A program made the position numbers and the translations under genes. DNA of 64,000 nucleotides from CAMCXE01 sp046347475 (GTDB lineage: Bacteria; Pseudomonadota; Gammaproteobacteria; Pseudomonadales; Cellvibrionaceae), in NCBI GenBank assembly GCA_046347475.1, contig JAXMGD010000005.1:248001-312000 (forward strand), written 5' to 3'. Under the pieces are notes generated by a model that ran no database searches, was not told the origin of the DNA, and worked only from the letters and a program-made list of their open reading frames with translations. The number at the start of each line of letters is the position of its first letter. Position 1 is the stretch's first letter. Shown in pieces: positions 9,139-17,425 of the stretch.

Positions 9139-9612
9139 TTACGGCTGGTATTTAGGCGGGATAAAAACGGGCGGCGCCTTTTTATCCTCGTCTTCAAATT
9201 CTTCACTCAAACCACCTTTTTGGCCGGGGGTTTTGGGTGCCCAATCTTTTGGGGGTTCAAGGCTTACCGAGGCGTGATCAATTACCTCAGCCGCGAGGCT
9301 TTTGGCTTCGGCAGCTTCCAGTAATGCGCGGCTGATGTCCGGGCTTGCCAAGCGAGCAGCGCCCTCGGCGAGGTGTTGGTGGAGGTCTCTATAGCTTTGG
9401 GTCAGGTCGCTAATACGTTGTGATGTATCGACAAAATGTTTGGCCACCTGGTGCTGATAATTTTCCAGCTCAGCTTCGGCTTGTTGCAGGCGGTTGGCTA
9501 AAGGATTGCCGCCGCCTTGGCCAAATTTAAGGCGCCCAAGAAGCACACCCAAGCCAAGTCCGAATAGCAGTGCGGCTAGGGAGATAATCACAACCAGTTC
9601 GAGGGTGTACAC
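9139..9612 (-). CDS. zapG: ZapG/YhcB inner-membrane cell-division protein
   Basis: 157 residues. An N-terminal transmembrane helix (VVIISLAALLFGLGLGVLLGRL) is followed by a coiled coil (ANRLQQAEAELENYQHQVAKHFVDTSQRISDLTQSYRDLHQHL) and a polar, proline-rich tail ending FIPPKYQP. This is the DUF1043 (YhcB) family, linked to division and envelope biogenesis in enterobacteria. It sits next to a degS-like gene and divergent from zapE, the common gammaproteobacterial arrangement. Confidence 0.85.
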   Translation of the reverse strand: MYTLELVVIISLAALLFGLGLGVLLGRLKFGQGGGNPLANRLQQAEAELENYQHQVAKHFVDTSQRISDLTQSYRDLHQHLAEGAARLASPDISRALLEAAEAKSLAAEVIDHASVSLEPPKDWAPKTPGQKGGLSEEFEDEDKKAPPVFIPPKYQP

Positions 9613-9743
9613 AAATAGCTCCTAAAACAAAGAGATAAGATTCGCCATGATACTGTATTTGCACCAGCGGGTGGCCATTATCAATTGCGCAGGGGCAAGA
9701 GGCTTTGTACAGTTGCCGCCTTTTTTAAGTGGTTTACTCATTA

Positions 9744-10865
9744 ATGTCTAACTCATCCACCCCAGCTTTGCTTACGCCCTTGGCGCGTTATCAGCAGGAT
9801 TCGCTGCAGCCTGGTTTTATCGCCGATGCGTCTCAGGCGGCTGCAGTTGCCGCCTTGGATGAGTTGTTTGCCAGCCTTATCGCCGCGCAGGCGGCTCAGC
9901 CATCGCTTTGGCAGGCGTTATGGGTTGGGCGCAAACCCAACAAAGAGCCACTGGTGGGGCTTTATTTTTGGGGTGGAGTAGGGCGGGGTAAAACCTATTT
10001 AATGGACCTGTTTTTTGATGCGCTGCCGTTTGAGCGCAAAATGCGCACGCATTTTCACCGCTTTATGCGCCGCGTCCACGCCGAGTTAACTCAACTGAAA
10101 GGCCAGAAAAACCCTCTGGAACAAGTGGCTGATCGCTTGGCTAAAGAAACCTGTGTTATTTGTTTTGATGAGTTCTTCGTAACAGATATCACCGATGCCA
10201 TGCTGCTGTCTGGATTGCTCTCGGCCCTGTTTAAACGTGGGGTTTGCCTGGTGGCAACGTCCAACATAGTCCCCGATGGCTTGTACCCCAACGGTTTACA
10301 GCGAGAGAAATTCTTGCCCGCCATCGCGCTGTTAAATCGCTATACGCGGGTTATCAATGTGGATGGCGGTGTGGATTACCGGTTGCGTACATTGCAACAG
10401 GCGGCACTGTATTTTTACCCCTTAACGGTTCAGGCGCAGTCGGAACTTGCACGTCACTTTGAACGGCTCTCCCACGGCGCTCCTCAAAACCCCGTCACGC
10501 TGACCATCGAAGGGCGTCCCGTGGTAGCGCGCAGTGAGTGGGAAGACATTGTGTGGTTTGAATTTAAAGCCATTTGCGAAGGGCCGCGATCTCAGCAGGA
10601 TTATATAGTGCTCGCAAAGGAGTACCACACGGTATTGCTTTCTGAGGTTCCTATCCTTGGTGCGGCAAATGACGATGCCGCACGGCGGTTTGTTTATTTG
10701 GTCGATGAGTTTTATGACCGAGGCGTCAAGCTTATTATTTCAGCGGCCGAACCTATTGTTTCTTTATATGCAACCGGCAAATTGAGCTTTGAATTTGCCC
10801 GCACCCAAAGCCGTTTGCTGGAAATGCAAAGCGAGGCCTATCTGGCAAGCCCTCATAAGCCGTGA
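9744..10865 (+). CDS. zapE: Cell division protein ZapE (AFG1-type ATPase)
   Basis: About 373 residues from ATG 9744 (an upstream in-frame GTG at 9729 is less likely). AFG1-family AAA ATPase: Walker A GGVGRGKT at residues 77-84, Walker B CFDEFF at 140-145, sensor segment VATSN, and the C-terminal SRLLEMQS motif. ZapE associates with the Z-ring and affects its stability in E. coli. It is divergently transcribed from zapG and lies immediately upstream of the rplM promoter. Confidence 0.9.
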   Translation: MSNSSTPALLTPLARYQQDSLQPGFIADASQAAAVAALDELFASLIAAQAAQPSLWQALWVGRKPNKEPLVGLYFWGGVGRGKTYLMDLFFDALPFERKMRTHFHRFMRRVHAELTQLKGQKNPLEQVADRLAKETCVICFDEFFVTDITDAMLLSGLLSALFKRGVCLVATSNIVPDGLYPNGLQREKFLPAIALLNRYTRVINVDGGVDYRLRTLQQAALYFYPLTVQAQSELARHFERLSHGAPQNPVTLTIEGRPVVARSEWEDIVWFEFKAICEGPRSQQDYIVLAKEYHTVLLSEVPILGAANDDAARRFVYLVDEFYDRGVKLIISAAEPIVSLYATGKLSFEFARTQSRLLEMQSEAYLASPHKP

Positions 10866-10883
10866 TGGTACAAGCAGTATCGC

Positions 10884-10979
10884 TTGATAAGGGCAGGTTT
10901 CTTCTATAGTATTCGCGCTCTTTTTTTGGGGTGGCGTTTTGCCGCCCCGGCTCCACCTCCCCAAAGGTAGTTTTTGGGG
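10884..10979 (+). promoter_or_regulatory. rplM-rpsI promoter and structured leader
   Basis: Possible -35 TTGATA (10884-10889) and -10 TATAGT (10905-10910), with a short 15-base spacer. Two hairpins follow: GGGGTGGC-GTTTT-GCCGCCCC (10928-10948, one G-T pair) and CCCCAAA-N7-TTTGGGG (10959-10979). Ribosomal-protein operons are commonly controlled by leader structures that bind their product, so feedback by L13 is plausible. The second hairpin could alternatively act as an attenuator. Confidence 0.45.
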
Positions 10980-11009
10980 GTTTTAGTACCTACGTTAAAG
11001 GCCAACAAC

Positions 11010-11438
11010 ATGAAGACTATTAGCGCCAATGCTCAAACAGTACAACGTGAATGGTACATCCTCGACGCTTCAGGCAAAACTCTAGGCCGTATCGCCGCTG
11101 AGATTGCAAGCCGTTTGCGTGGCAAGCACAAGCCTGAATTTACCCCCCACGTGGACACCGGTGATTACATTGTTGTAATCAATGCCGAGAAAGTCGTGGT
11201 TACCGGTAAAAAAGCGAAAGACAAGATGTATCACCACAACACCGGTTACCCAGGCGGCTTACGCACCATCAGCTTTGAAAAGCTGATCGACAAAGCTCCT
11301 GAGCGCACAATTCAAAGCGCTGTTAAGGGTATGCTGCCAAAAGGCCCACTCGGCCGTGCAGTATTCAAAAAATTAAAGGTCTATGCCGGTGCGTCTCATC
11401 CGCACACAGCGCAACAGCCCAAAGAACTCAACCTATAA
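11010..11438 (+). CDS. rplM: 50S ribosomal protein L13
   Basis: 142 residues, the family length. The N-terminus MKTISANAQTVQREWYILDA and the motifs LGRIAAEIASRLRGKHKPEFTPHVDTGD, HHNTGYPGG and MLPKGPLGR are characteristic. Starting at ATG 11010 removes twelve unconserved upstream residues. L13 is an early-assembling protein of the large subunit. It forms a two-gene operon with rpsI (12-base gap), followed by a strong terminator. Confidence 0.97.
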   Translation: MKTISANAQTVQREWYILDASGKTLGRIAAEIASRLRGKHKPEFTPHVDTGDYIVVINAEKVVVTGKKAKDKMYHHNTGYPGGLRTISFEKLIDKAPERTIQSAVKGMLPKGPLGRAVFKKLKVYAGASHPHTAQQPKELNL

Positions 11439-11450
11439 CGGAGGCTGCAA

Positions 11451-11843
11451 ATGGCAGGTGAACAATATTACGGTACTGGTCGTCGCAAAACTTCTACCGC
11501 GCGTGTATTTATTTCGCTGGGTAGCGGTGCTCTGAGCATTAATGGCCGCACTTTGGAAAACTATTTTGGCCGTGAAGTTGCGCGCATGATTGTGCGTCAG
11601 CCTCTGGAGTTAATCGGCGCTGGTGACCGCTTTGATATCAATATCACGGTTAAAGGTGGTGGTAGCTTCGGTCAAGCCGGTGCTATTCGTCACGGCTTAA
11701 CACGCGCTTTAATGGCCTATGATGAAACACTGCGTCCTGCTCTGCGCGCTGCGGGTTATGTTACCCGTGATGCTCGTGAAGTTGAGCGTAAAAAAGTTGG
11801 TTTGCGCAAGGCGCGCAAACGTCCACAATACTCCAAGCGTTAA
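11451..11843 (+). CDS. rpsI: 30S ribosomal protein S9
   Basis: 130 residues. It begins AGEQYYGTGRRKTSTARVF and ends KKVGLRKARKRPQYSKR, the conserved C-terminal tail whose final Lys-Arg reaches the P-site tRNA. The ribosome-binding site GGAGG lies just upstream of ATG 11451. Second gene of the rplM-rpsI operon. Confidence 0.97.
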   Translation: MAGEQYYGTGRRKTSTARVFISLGSGALSINGRTLENYFGREVARMIVRQPLELIGAGDRFDINITVKGGGSFGQAGAIRHGLTRALMAYDETLRPALRAAGYVTRDAREVERKKVGLRKARKRPQYSKR

Positions 11844-11860
11844 TCGCTTTCGTTTGGTCA

Positions 11861-11889
11861 AAGCCCGAACCTGGTTCGGGCTTTTTTTT
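11861..11889 (+). terminator. rpsI terminator
   Basis: AAGCCCGAAC CTG GTTCGGGCTT hairpin with a perfect 10-bp stem followed by a run of eight T. It ends the L13-S9 operon before the cytochrome bc1 genes. Confidence 0.93.
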
Positions 11890-12138
11890 GCATGTGAATT
11901 TCTTCTAAAGCCCCGGTTGCCTTGTAAGCACAGGGGTTTTTCATTACCATTGCGCGCTTTTCGCGGTGCCAGTTGTTTCATGTTTGAATGATTTAAATCA
12001 GTTGCTGGCCAGGTTCAAAGGGTAGTATTGCGGTTTTTTGATTGACGGTAATTACCCTTGCACTCGATTCGAAGTTAATAATTTGTCCTATCATTCTTGT
12101 TTCCCAATTTTTTCCTTTTGCCACAGGAGATATACGTC

Positions 12139-12741
12139 ATGAGTAATGACGAAATAAACCGCGGGCGTCGCCGTGTATTAACGGCGGTGACATCTGCCGT
12201 GGGTGCTGTAGGCGCGGTCGGTGCAGCCGTTCCGTTTGTCGGCTCCTGGTCCCCAAGCGCTAAAGCAAAGGCGGCCGGTGCACCCGTTGAAATCAACATC
12301 AGCAAAATTGAGCCCGGTCAGATGGTGACGGTGGAGTGGCGCGGAAAGCCAGTTTATGTGGTTCGTCGTACCAAGGAAGCGCTTGCGGGTTTGAAGGTCA
12401 ACGAAGCTCAATTGCGCGATCCTACCTCAGCCAAATCAACACAGCCCTCCTATGCCAAATCCGAGAGCCGCTCCATCAGCGGCAAAGAAGAGATAGTGGT
12501 ATTGCTCGGTGTGTGTACGCATCTAGGTTGCGCCCCCGGCTTCGAGCCTAAAGTTGGTGCCGTTGATCTTAGCGGTGGCAAGACATGGCAGGGTGGCTTC
12601 TTCTGTAAGTGCCACGGTTCTATGTACGATTTGGCTGGTCGCGTGTTTCAGGGTGTACCAGCTCCATTAAATTTAGAGGTGCCCGCTCACAAGTATCTTA
12701 GTGATTCGGTCATTCTTATTGGCGAAGATCAAGGGGCCTAA
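12139..12741 (+). CDS. petA: Cytochrome bc1 Rieske iron-sulfur subunit
   Basis: 200 residues from ATG 12139, with AGGAG upstream. The N-terminus has a twin-arginine-type stretch (NRGRRRVLTAVTSAVGAVGAVGAAVPFVGSW, residues 7-37) that acts as Tat signal and membrane anchor. The [2Fe-2S] ligands sit in CTHLGC (126-131) and CKCHGS (156-161). It accepts an electron from quinol at the Qo site and passes it to cytochrome c1 at the periplasmic face. It directly abuts the fused cytochrome b/c1 gene. Gene order rplM-rpsI-petA matches pseudomonads. Confidence 0.95.
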   Translation: MSNDEINRGRRRVLTAVTSAVGAVGAVGAAVPFVGSWSPSAKAKAAGAPVEINISKIEPGQMVTVEWRGKPVYVVRRTKEALAGLKVNEAQLRDPTSAKSTQPSYAKSESRSISGKEEIVVLLGVCTHLGCAPGFEPKVGAVDLSGGKTWQGGFFCKCHGSMYDLAGRVFQGVPAPLNLEVPAHKYLSDSVILIGEDQGA

Positions 12742-14793
12742 ATGATGAATTGGCTAACGGGGCTATGGCAGTGGGTAGATAAGCGTCTACCGGTTCAACG
12801 CGCGTGGGATACCCACATGGGTAAATACTACGCACCTAAGAATTTTAACTTTTGGTATTTTTTCGGTGTTTTGTCGCTGTTAGTGCTGGTTAATCAGCTG
12901 CTAACCGGTGTTTGGCTGACCATGAACTATGAGCCAACCGCACAGGGCGCTTTTGCATCCGTTGAATACATTATGCGTGACGTGCCATACGGCGATGTAT
13001 TGCGCTATATGCACTCCACCGGCGCATCCGCATTTTTTATCGTCGTTTACCTGCACATGTTCCGCGGCATGATGTACGGCTCCTACAAAGCCCCTCGTGA
13101 ATTGGTGTGGATCTTTGGTATGTTCATTTATGTGCTCCTGATGGCTGAGGCCTTCATGGGGTACGTGTTGCCTTGGGGGCAAATGTCTTACTGGGGTGCC
13201 CAGGTTATCGTGAATTTATTTGGTGCCATTCCTGTAGTGGGTGAAGACCTAGTGCAGTGGATTCGAGGCGACTATTTAATTTCCGGCGCTACGTTAAACC
13301 GCTTTTTTGCACTGCATGTGGTGGCGTTGCCGATTGTGTTGTTAGCCTTAGTTGTCATGCACATTCTTGCACTGCACGAAGTGGGCTCCAATAACCCAGA
13401 CGGTATTGAAATCAAAAAGAAAAAAGACGCCAATGGTATTCCTCTTGATGGTGTGCCGTTCCACCCTTATTACACCGTGCACGACCTGGTTGGAATTTGT
13501 GTATTTTTATTTGCCTTCTGCGGCATTATTTTCTTCATGCCGGAAATGGGTGGATTCTTCCTTGAGCACGCCAACTTCGAACCTGCCAACGGCTTAAAAA
13601 CACCCGACCATATCGCACCGGTTTGGTATTTCACCCCGTTCTACGCCATGCTGCGTGCGGTAACGATTGAAATTGGGCCGCTAAATTCCAAGTTTTTGGG
13701 CTTTGTTGTAATGGCAGCAGCCATCGCAATATTATTTGTACTGCCTTGGTTGGATAAAAGCCCGGTCAAGTCTATCCGCTTTAAAGGGCTGTTTAGTCGT
13801 ATTGCACTGATTGTATTTGCGGCTTCGTTTGTTATCTTGGGTTATTTAGGGGTTAAACCTGCTAATGAGGCGCGCACGGCCCTCGCGCAAATTTGCACCG
13901 TTGTGTACTTCTTGTATTTCATCGGTATGCCTTTCTGGACAAAGCGTGAAAAAACCTTGCCAGTTCCCGACCGTGTACAAGCTAAAGGTTTGGGCAAGCA
14001 CTGGGTATTTGGCGGTTTGTTGCTGTTCATTATCCTGGTGGTCGCTCCCATTAAAGCCGTTGCCAACGAACAAATGGGGCATTGCGGTACTGTGGCATGT
14101 GATCATTTCGAGCCGAACTTTGACGATAAAGCCTCCTTGCAGCGCGGTGCGAAATATTTTGTTAACTACTGTATGGGCTGCCACTCCGCTAATTTCTCGC
14201 GTTTTTCCCGTGTAGCTCAGGATTTGGACTTGCCTGAAAAGTTGGTGGCGGAAAACCTTATCTTTGGTGATCAAAAAATTGGTGAAACCATGGGTATTGC
14301 CATGGCGCCTAAGAAATCCAAAGCATGGTTCGGCGCTACACCACCGGATCTAAGCCTTGAGACACGCGCCCGTAGCCCGGAGTGGGTATTTACCTATCTG
14401 CGCAGTTTTTACCGAGACGATACCCGCCCCACCGGCGTTAATAACAAGGTGTTCCCCAATGTAGGTATGCCCCATGTTTTGCTTGAGTTGCAGGGGTTGC
14501 CCGAATGTGCCACTGGCCCCCACCGCGACATCCATGGCAAGACTGAGCGTGACAAGCTGGGTGAGCCTAAAATGGTCGAGTGCGGTAAGTTAGAAGTAGG
14601 TAAAGTAAAGGGCACCATGACGCCTGCCGAGTACACTGAAGCGGTAGAAGACTTGGTGAATTTTATGAGTTACCTGTCTGAGCCTGGCGCAGCCAAGCGT
14701 GAGAGCATGGGTTGGTACGTGTTTGCATTTCTCGCTGTATTTTTTGTCTGTGTGTTGGCCTTAAACCGCGAATACTGGAAAGACGTGCATTAA
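12742..14793 (+). CDS. Fused cytochrome b - cytochrome c1 of the bc1 complex
   Basis: A single 683-residue frame. Residues 1 to about 415 are a complete cytochrome b with four haem histidines (His91, His105, His192, His207), the Qo motif PVWY (293-296) and eight or so membrane helices. Residues 419-441 form a hydrophobic segment ending AVA before NEQ, like the signal peptide of a cytochrome c1. Residues 442-683 are a complete cytochrome c1 with haem-binding CMGCH (477-481), a likely Met ligand region (VGMPHVLLELQG) and a C-terminal membrane anchor (WYVFAFLAVFFVCVLAL). In most gammaproteobacteria these are two genes, petB and petC. A comparable b-c1 polyprotein (FbcH) is known in Bradyrhizobium, where signal peptidase separates the parts. 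The same is inferred here at about residue 441. Confidence 0.93.
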   Translation: MMNWLTGLWQWVDKRLPVQRAWDTHMGKYYAPKNFNFWYFFGVLSLLVLVNQLLTGVWLTMNYEPTAQGAFASVEYIMRDVPYGDVLRYMHSTGASAFFIVVYLHMFRGMMYGSYKAPRELVWIFGMFIYVLLMAEAFMGYVLPWGQMSYWGAQVIVNLFGAIPVVGEDLVQWIRGDYLISGATLNRFFALHVVALPIVLLALVVMHILALHEVGSNNPDGIEIKKKKDANGIPLDGVPFHPYYTVHDLVGICVFLFAFCGIIFFMPEMGGFFLEHANFEPANGLKTPDHIAPVWYFTPFYAMLRAVTIEIGPLNSKFLGFVVMAAAIAILFVLPWLDKSPVKSIRFKGLFSRIALIVFAASFVILGYLGVKPANEARTALAQICTVVYFLYFIGMPFWTKREKTLPVPDRVQAKGLGKHWVFGGLLLFIILVVAPIKAVANEQMGHCGTVACDHFEPNFDDKASLQRGAKYFVNYCMGCHSANFSRFSRVAQDLDLPEKLVAENLIFGDQKIGETMGIAMAPKKSKAWFGATPPDLSLETRARSPEWVFTYLRSFYRDDTRPTGVNNKVFPNVGMPHVLLELQGLPECATGPHRDIHGKTERDKLGEPKMVECGKLEVGKVKGTMTPAEYTEAVEDLVNFMSYLSEPGAAKRESMGWYVFAFLAVFFVCVLALNREYWKDVH

Positions 14794-14800
14794 CAGCCAT

Positions 14801-14834
14801 GACACCGGGGTTATTCGCCCCGGTGTCTGTTTTC
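14801..14834 (+). terminator. Terminator of the petA-cytochrome b/c1 operon
   Basis: Perfect 10-bp stem GACACCGGGG / CCCCGGTGTC with a 7-base loop, followed by TGTTTTCC. It separates the bc1 genes from sspB. Confidence 0.85.
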
Positions 14835-14892
14835 CAATTAATCAGCGCTAAGCTAAATTCCTAACGCCTCCCGCCAGTTCAACCCATGCCCA

Positions 14893-14910
14893 ATAACCTG
14901 CGCAGGTTAT
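14893..14910. promoter_or_regulatory. Perfect 18-bp palindrome upstream of sspB
   Basis: ATAACCTGCGCAGGTTAT reads the same on both strands. It lies in the 194-base gap between the bc1 terminator and sspB, where sspA would normally be. It could be a dimeric regulator site. No family-specific motif is recognised. Confidence 0.4.
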
Positions 14911-15027
14911 CGCAATACTTAGGCTTTAAGGTTGCGTTGCGCTTAGGTGTTTCACTAGACTTCGTTTTTCCCGATGCCCTGCCAGCTCCAATCAAGCGGT
15001 GGGCCCATTTAGTTGAAGCAGGTGTTT

Positions 15028-15429
15028 ATGTCCATGACCTCTAGTAAGCCATACCTGATCCGGGCCCTCTACGAATGGATTTTGGATAATAACCTCACCC
15101 CCTACCTTGCCGTTGATGCGCTTAGCCCCAGTGTTCAAGTGCCCCAGCAGTATGTGAATAAGGATGGCCAGATCATCCTTAATATCGCCCCCAGAGCGGT
15201 GGACGCGATTAATTTAACCAACGATGCCATAGTGTTTTCTGCCCGTTTCGGTGGTGTATCTACCGATATTTATGTGCCTTGTTTTGCTGTGCTGGGCATA
15301 TATGCTCGTGAAAACGGCAAGGGAATGATGTTCGAGCGCGAGGCTGAACCGCCACCATCTGAGCCAGTTCCACCCAAAACATCTGGGCCCTCGGCTGAAA
15401 AACGGCCCAGTTTACGTGTGGTTAAATAG
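15028..15429 (+). CDS. sspB: ClpXP protease specificity-enhancing factor SspB
   Basis: About 133 residues. The N-terminus SSKPYLIRALYEWILDNNLTPYLAVDA and the block NLTNDAIVFSARFGGVSTDIYVPCFAVLGIYARENGKGM are the SspB substrate-binding fold. A proline-rich linker follows, then the short C-terminal tail RPSLRVVK, the XB motif that docks on ClpX. SspB delivers ssrA-tagged proteins to ClpXP. ATG 15028 or 15034 fits family N-termini; TTG 15013 is possible. The usual upstream partner sspA is absent. Confidence 0.93.
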   Translation: MSMTSSKPYLIRALYEWILDNNLTPYLAVDALSPSVQVPQQYVNKDGQIILNIAPRAVDAINLTNDAIVFSARFGGVSTDIYVPCFAVLGIYARENGKGMMFEREAEPPPSEPVPPKTSGPSAEKRPSLRVVK

Positions 15430-15437
15430 CCAGCCGT

Positions 15438-15971
15438 TTGGTTAAACGCCAGGAAATCAGCCCTTTAGGATGCGTCTATTTTGTGATTCCCATAATTATT
15501 GATATAGAAGCATCCGGCTTTGGTAGCGGTAGCTACCCCATTGAGATTGGTTTTATCGACGACACGGGGCAGCGTTATTGCAGCTTAATAAAACCCCTGC
15601 CCGAATGGACCGCCTGGGATGAAAGTGCGTTTAGCATTCACGGCATCAGCCGCAGTTATTTAGAGCACCACGGTAAACCTGCTGAGCTGGTAGCCAATGA
15701 ACTAAATGCGCTTTTAGTGGGTAAGCGGGTGTTTTCTGATGGTTGGGTGGCCGATCAATTTTGGCTGAATACGCTTTTCCAGGCGTTGGGCATGTGGCCC
15801 ACTTTTACGCTTTCTCCTATTGAGGGCATCCAAACTCCTCGTCAGCACGAGTGTTGGGATCAGACGTTGAGTCGGTTGCGCGAGCAGCACAATGAGCAGC
15901 GTCATCGTGCATCTAGTGATGCTTATCTCATTCAGCTCGCCTTTATCACCTCAGCAAAAATCGCTAGCTAG
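15438..15971 (+). CDS. DEDD-type 3'-5' exonuclease-like protein
   Basis: About 177 residues. The segment IIIDIEASGFGSGSYPIEIGF has the Asp-x-Glu of exonuclease motif I, SDGWVADQFWLNTLF fits motif II (Asp), and RHRASSDAYLIQLAF fits the DEDDh motif III with His and Asp (HRASSD). This suggests an RNase T / DnaQ-like fold. The substrate is unknown. The start is uncertain: TTG 15438 or GTG 15483, the latter immediately before the conserved motif. It is 8 bases after sspB and probably in its operon. Confidence 0.65.
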   Translation: MVKRQEISPLGCVYFVIPIIIDIEASGFGSGSYPIEIGFIDDTGQRYCSLIKPLPEWTAWDESAFSIHGISRSYLEHHGKPAELVANELNALLVGKRVFSDGWVADQFWLNTLFQALGMWPTFTLSPIEGIQTPRQHECWDQTLSRLREQHNEQRHRASSDAYLIQLAFITSAKIAS

Positions 15972-16169
15972 TCAAACTTCTGCTTGCCATATTCATTTTT
16001 ACCCCACACCATGTGCGTTAGTTAACACTGCACAGAGTATTCATTCGATCTTCAAACGCTCTGTAGACTGCCGCTGTTCGGCTGATGGTTCATTGCCGAT
16101 GCGCCGTAAAATTCGCAGTAATGAGTTCGCCCCATCTATTGTTTGAACCTTAAAAGAGGATAAACCTTC

Positions 16170-17348
16170 ATGACCGAATCAGTTGTTGTCTTGGGAATTG
16201 CAAGAACCGCCATGGGCGGAATGCAGGGTGTGTTTGGTGAGTTACCCGCCCCTCAACTTGGTGGCGCGGCGATTAAAGGCGCCCTCGAAGACGCCAAGGT
16301 TGCCGCAGCAGAAGTCACCGAGGTGCTTATGGGCTGTGTACTACCGGCGGGTCTAGGGCAGGCGCCCGCGCGTCAGGCCAGCTTGGCGGCGGGAATCGCC
16401 AAATCCGTTCCCACCAGTACGCTCAATAAGGTGTGTGGATCAGGTATGAAAACCGTCATGATGGCGCGAGACTCTTTACTTGCCGGTAGCAATAAACTGG
16501 TGGTGGCCGGCGGTATGGAGAATATGTCATTGGCCCCCTATATGTTGACTAAGGCGCGTAGCGGTTATCGTTTGGGCCACGGCGAGCTGCTCGACCATAT
16601 GTTTTTAGATGGCTTGCAGGATGCCTATCAGGGCGGTCTCATGGGGAATTTTGCAGAGCTGACGGCTGAAAAGTATCAATTTAGTCGCGAAGCCCAGGAT
16701 GCATTTGCTATTGAGTCATTGAAACGCGCCAACGCTGCCATCAACAACGGCGATTTCAAGCGTGAAATTGTGCCTGTGACGCTTAAAAGCAAAAAGGGAG
16801 ATCAGGTGGTGGATACAGATGAACAGCCCGGCAATGCTCGCCCCGATAAAATTCCTTCCTTAAAGCCCGCCTTTAAAAAAGACGGCACCGTAACGGCGGC
16901 CAATGCCAGTTCTATATCCGACGGCGCCGCTGCTTTGGTTTTATCGACCGCAAGCTATGCTAAAGAAAAGGGCTTTAAGCCCATTGCCAAAATTGTCGCT
17001 CAAGCTCAATTTGCTCACGAACCTGAGTGGTTCACCACGGCACCCGTGGGAGCGATGAAGCAGGTGCTTGAAGTGGCTGGCTGGTCCATTGAGGAAGTGG
17101 ATTTATTTGAGATCAACGAGGCCTTCGCCGTGGTCACCATGGCGGCCATGGCTGATCTTGCGATTCCCCACGAAAAGGTCAATGTCAATGGCGGGGCCTG
17201 TGCATTGGGGCATCCGCTGGGGGCGTCTGGCGCTCGGGTACTGGTGACTTTAATTGCCGCATTGGCCAATCGAGGTAAAAAACGCGGTATTGCCAGCCTG
17301 TGTATTGGCGGTGGTGAGGCGGTGGCTATGGCAGTTGAGCTTATCTAA
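16170..17348 (+). CDS. Acetyl-CoA C-acetyltransferase (thiolase)
   Basis: 392 residues, the thiolase length. Nucleophile Cys89 in NKVCGSGMK, His348 in NGGACALGHPLGASG and Cys378 in CIGGGEA are all present. Biosynthetic-type thiolases condense two acetyl-CoA to acetoacetyl-CoA; degradative ones run the reverse. Here the final motif reads CIGGGEAVA rather than the commoner CIGGGQG. The gene stands alone with its own terminator and no adjacent phaB or fatty-acid oxidation gene, so its pathway cannot be fixed from context. Confidence 0.88.
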   Translation: MTESVVVLGIARTAMGGMQGVFGELPAPQLGGAAIKGALEDAKVAAAEVTEVLMGCVLPAGLGQAPARQASLAAGIAKSVPTSTLNKVCGSGMKTVMMARDSLLAGSNKLVVAGGMENMSLAPYMLTKARSGYRLGHGELLDHMFLDGLQDAYQGGLMGNFAELTAEKYQFSREAQDAFAIESLKRANAAINNGDFKREIVPVTLKSKKGDQVVDTDEQPGNARPDKIPSLKPAFKKDGTVTAANASSISDGAAALVLSTASYAKEKGFKPIAKIVAQAQFAHEPEWFTTAPVGAMKQVLEVAGWSIEEVDLFEINEAFAVVTMAAMADLAIPHEKVNVNGGACALGHPLGASGARVLVTLIAALANRGKKRGIASLCIGGGEAVAMAVELI

Positions 17349-17358
17349 ACCGTATTAC

Positions 17359-17382
17359 AAAAGGGGCTTCGGCCCCTTTTTT
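17359..17382 (+). terminator. Thiolase gene terminator
   Basis: AAAAGGGGC TTCG GCCCCTTTT with a stable TTCG tetraloop, followed by further T residues. Confidence 0.92.
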
Positions 17383-17425
17383 AGTTATCTTTAAAATAGA
17401 CCTGTACCTTTTCCCCATCGCTTAA

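Noticed and set aside
13846..14274. 142-codon minus-strand frame opposite the cytochrome b/c1 gene
   Set aside because: Entirely opposite a conserved gene, with no sensible protein features.
14885..15043. Short frame before sspB, considered as a remnant of sspA
   Set aside because: The translation (MPNNLRRLSQYLGFK...) shares no glutathione-transferase-like motif with SspA.
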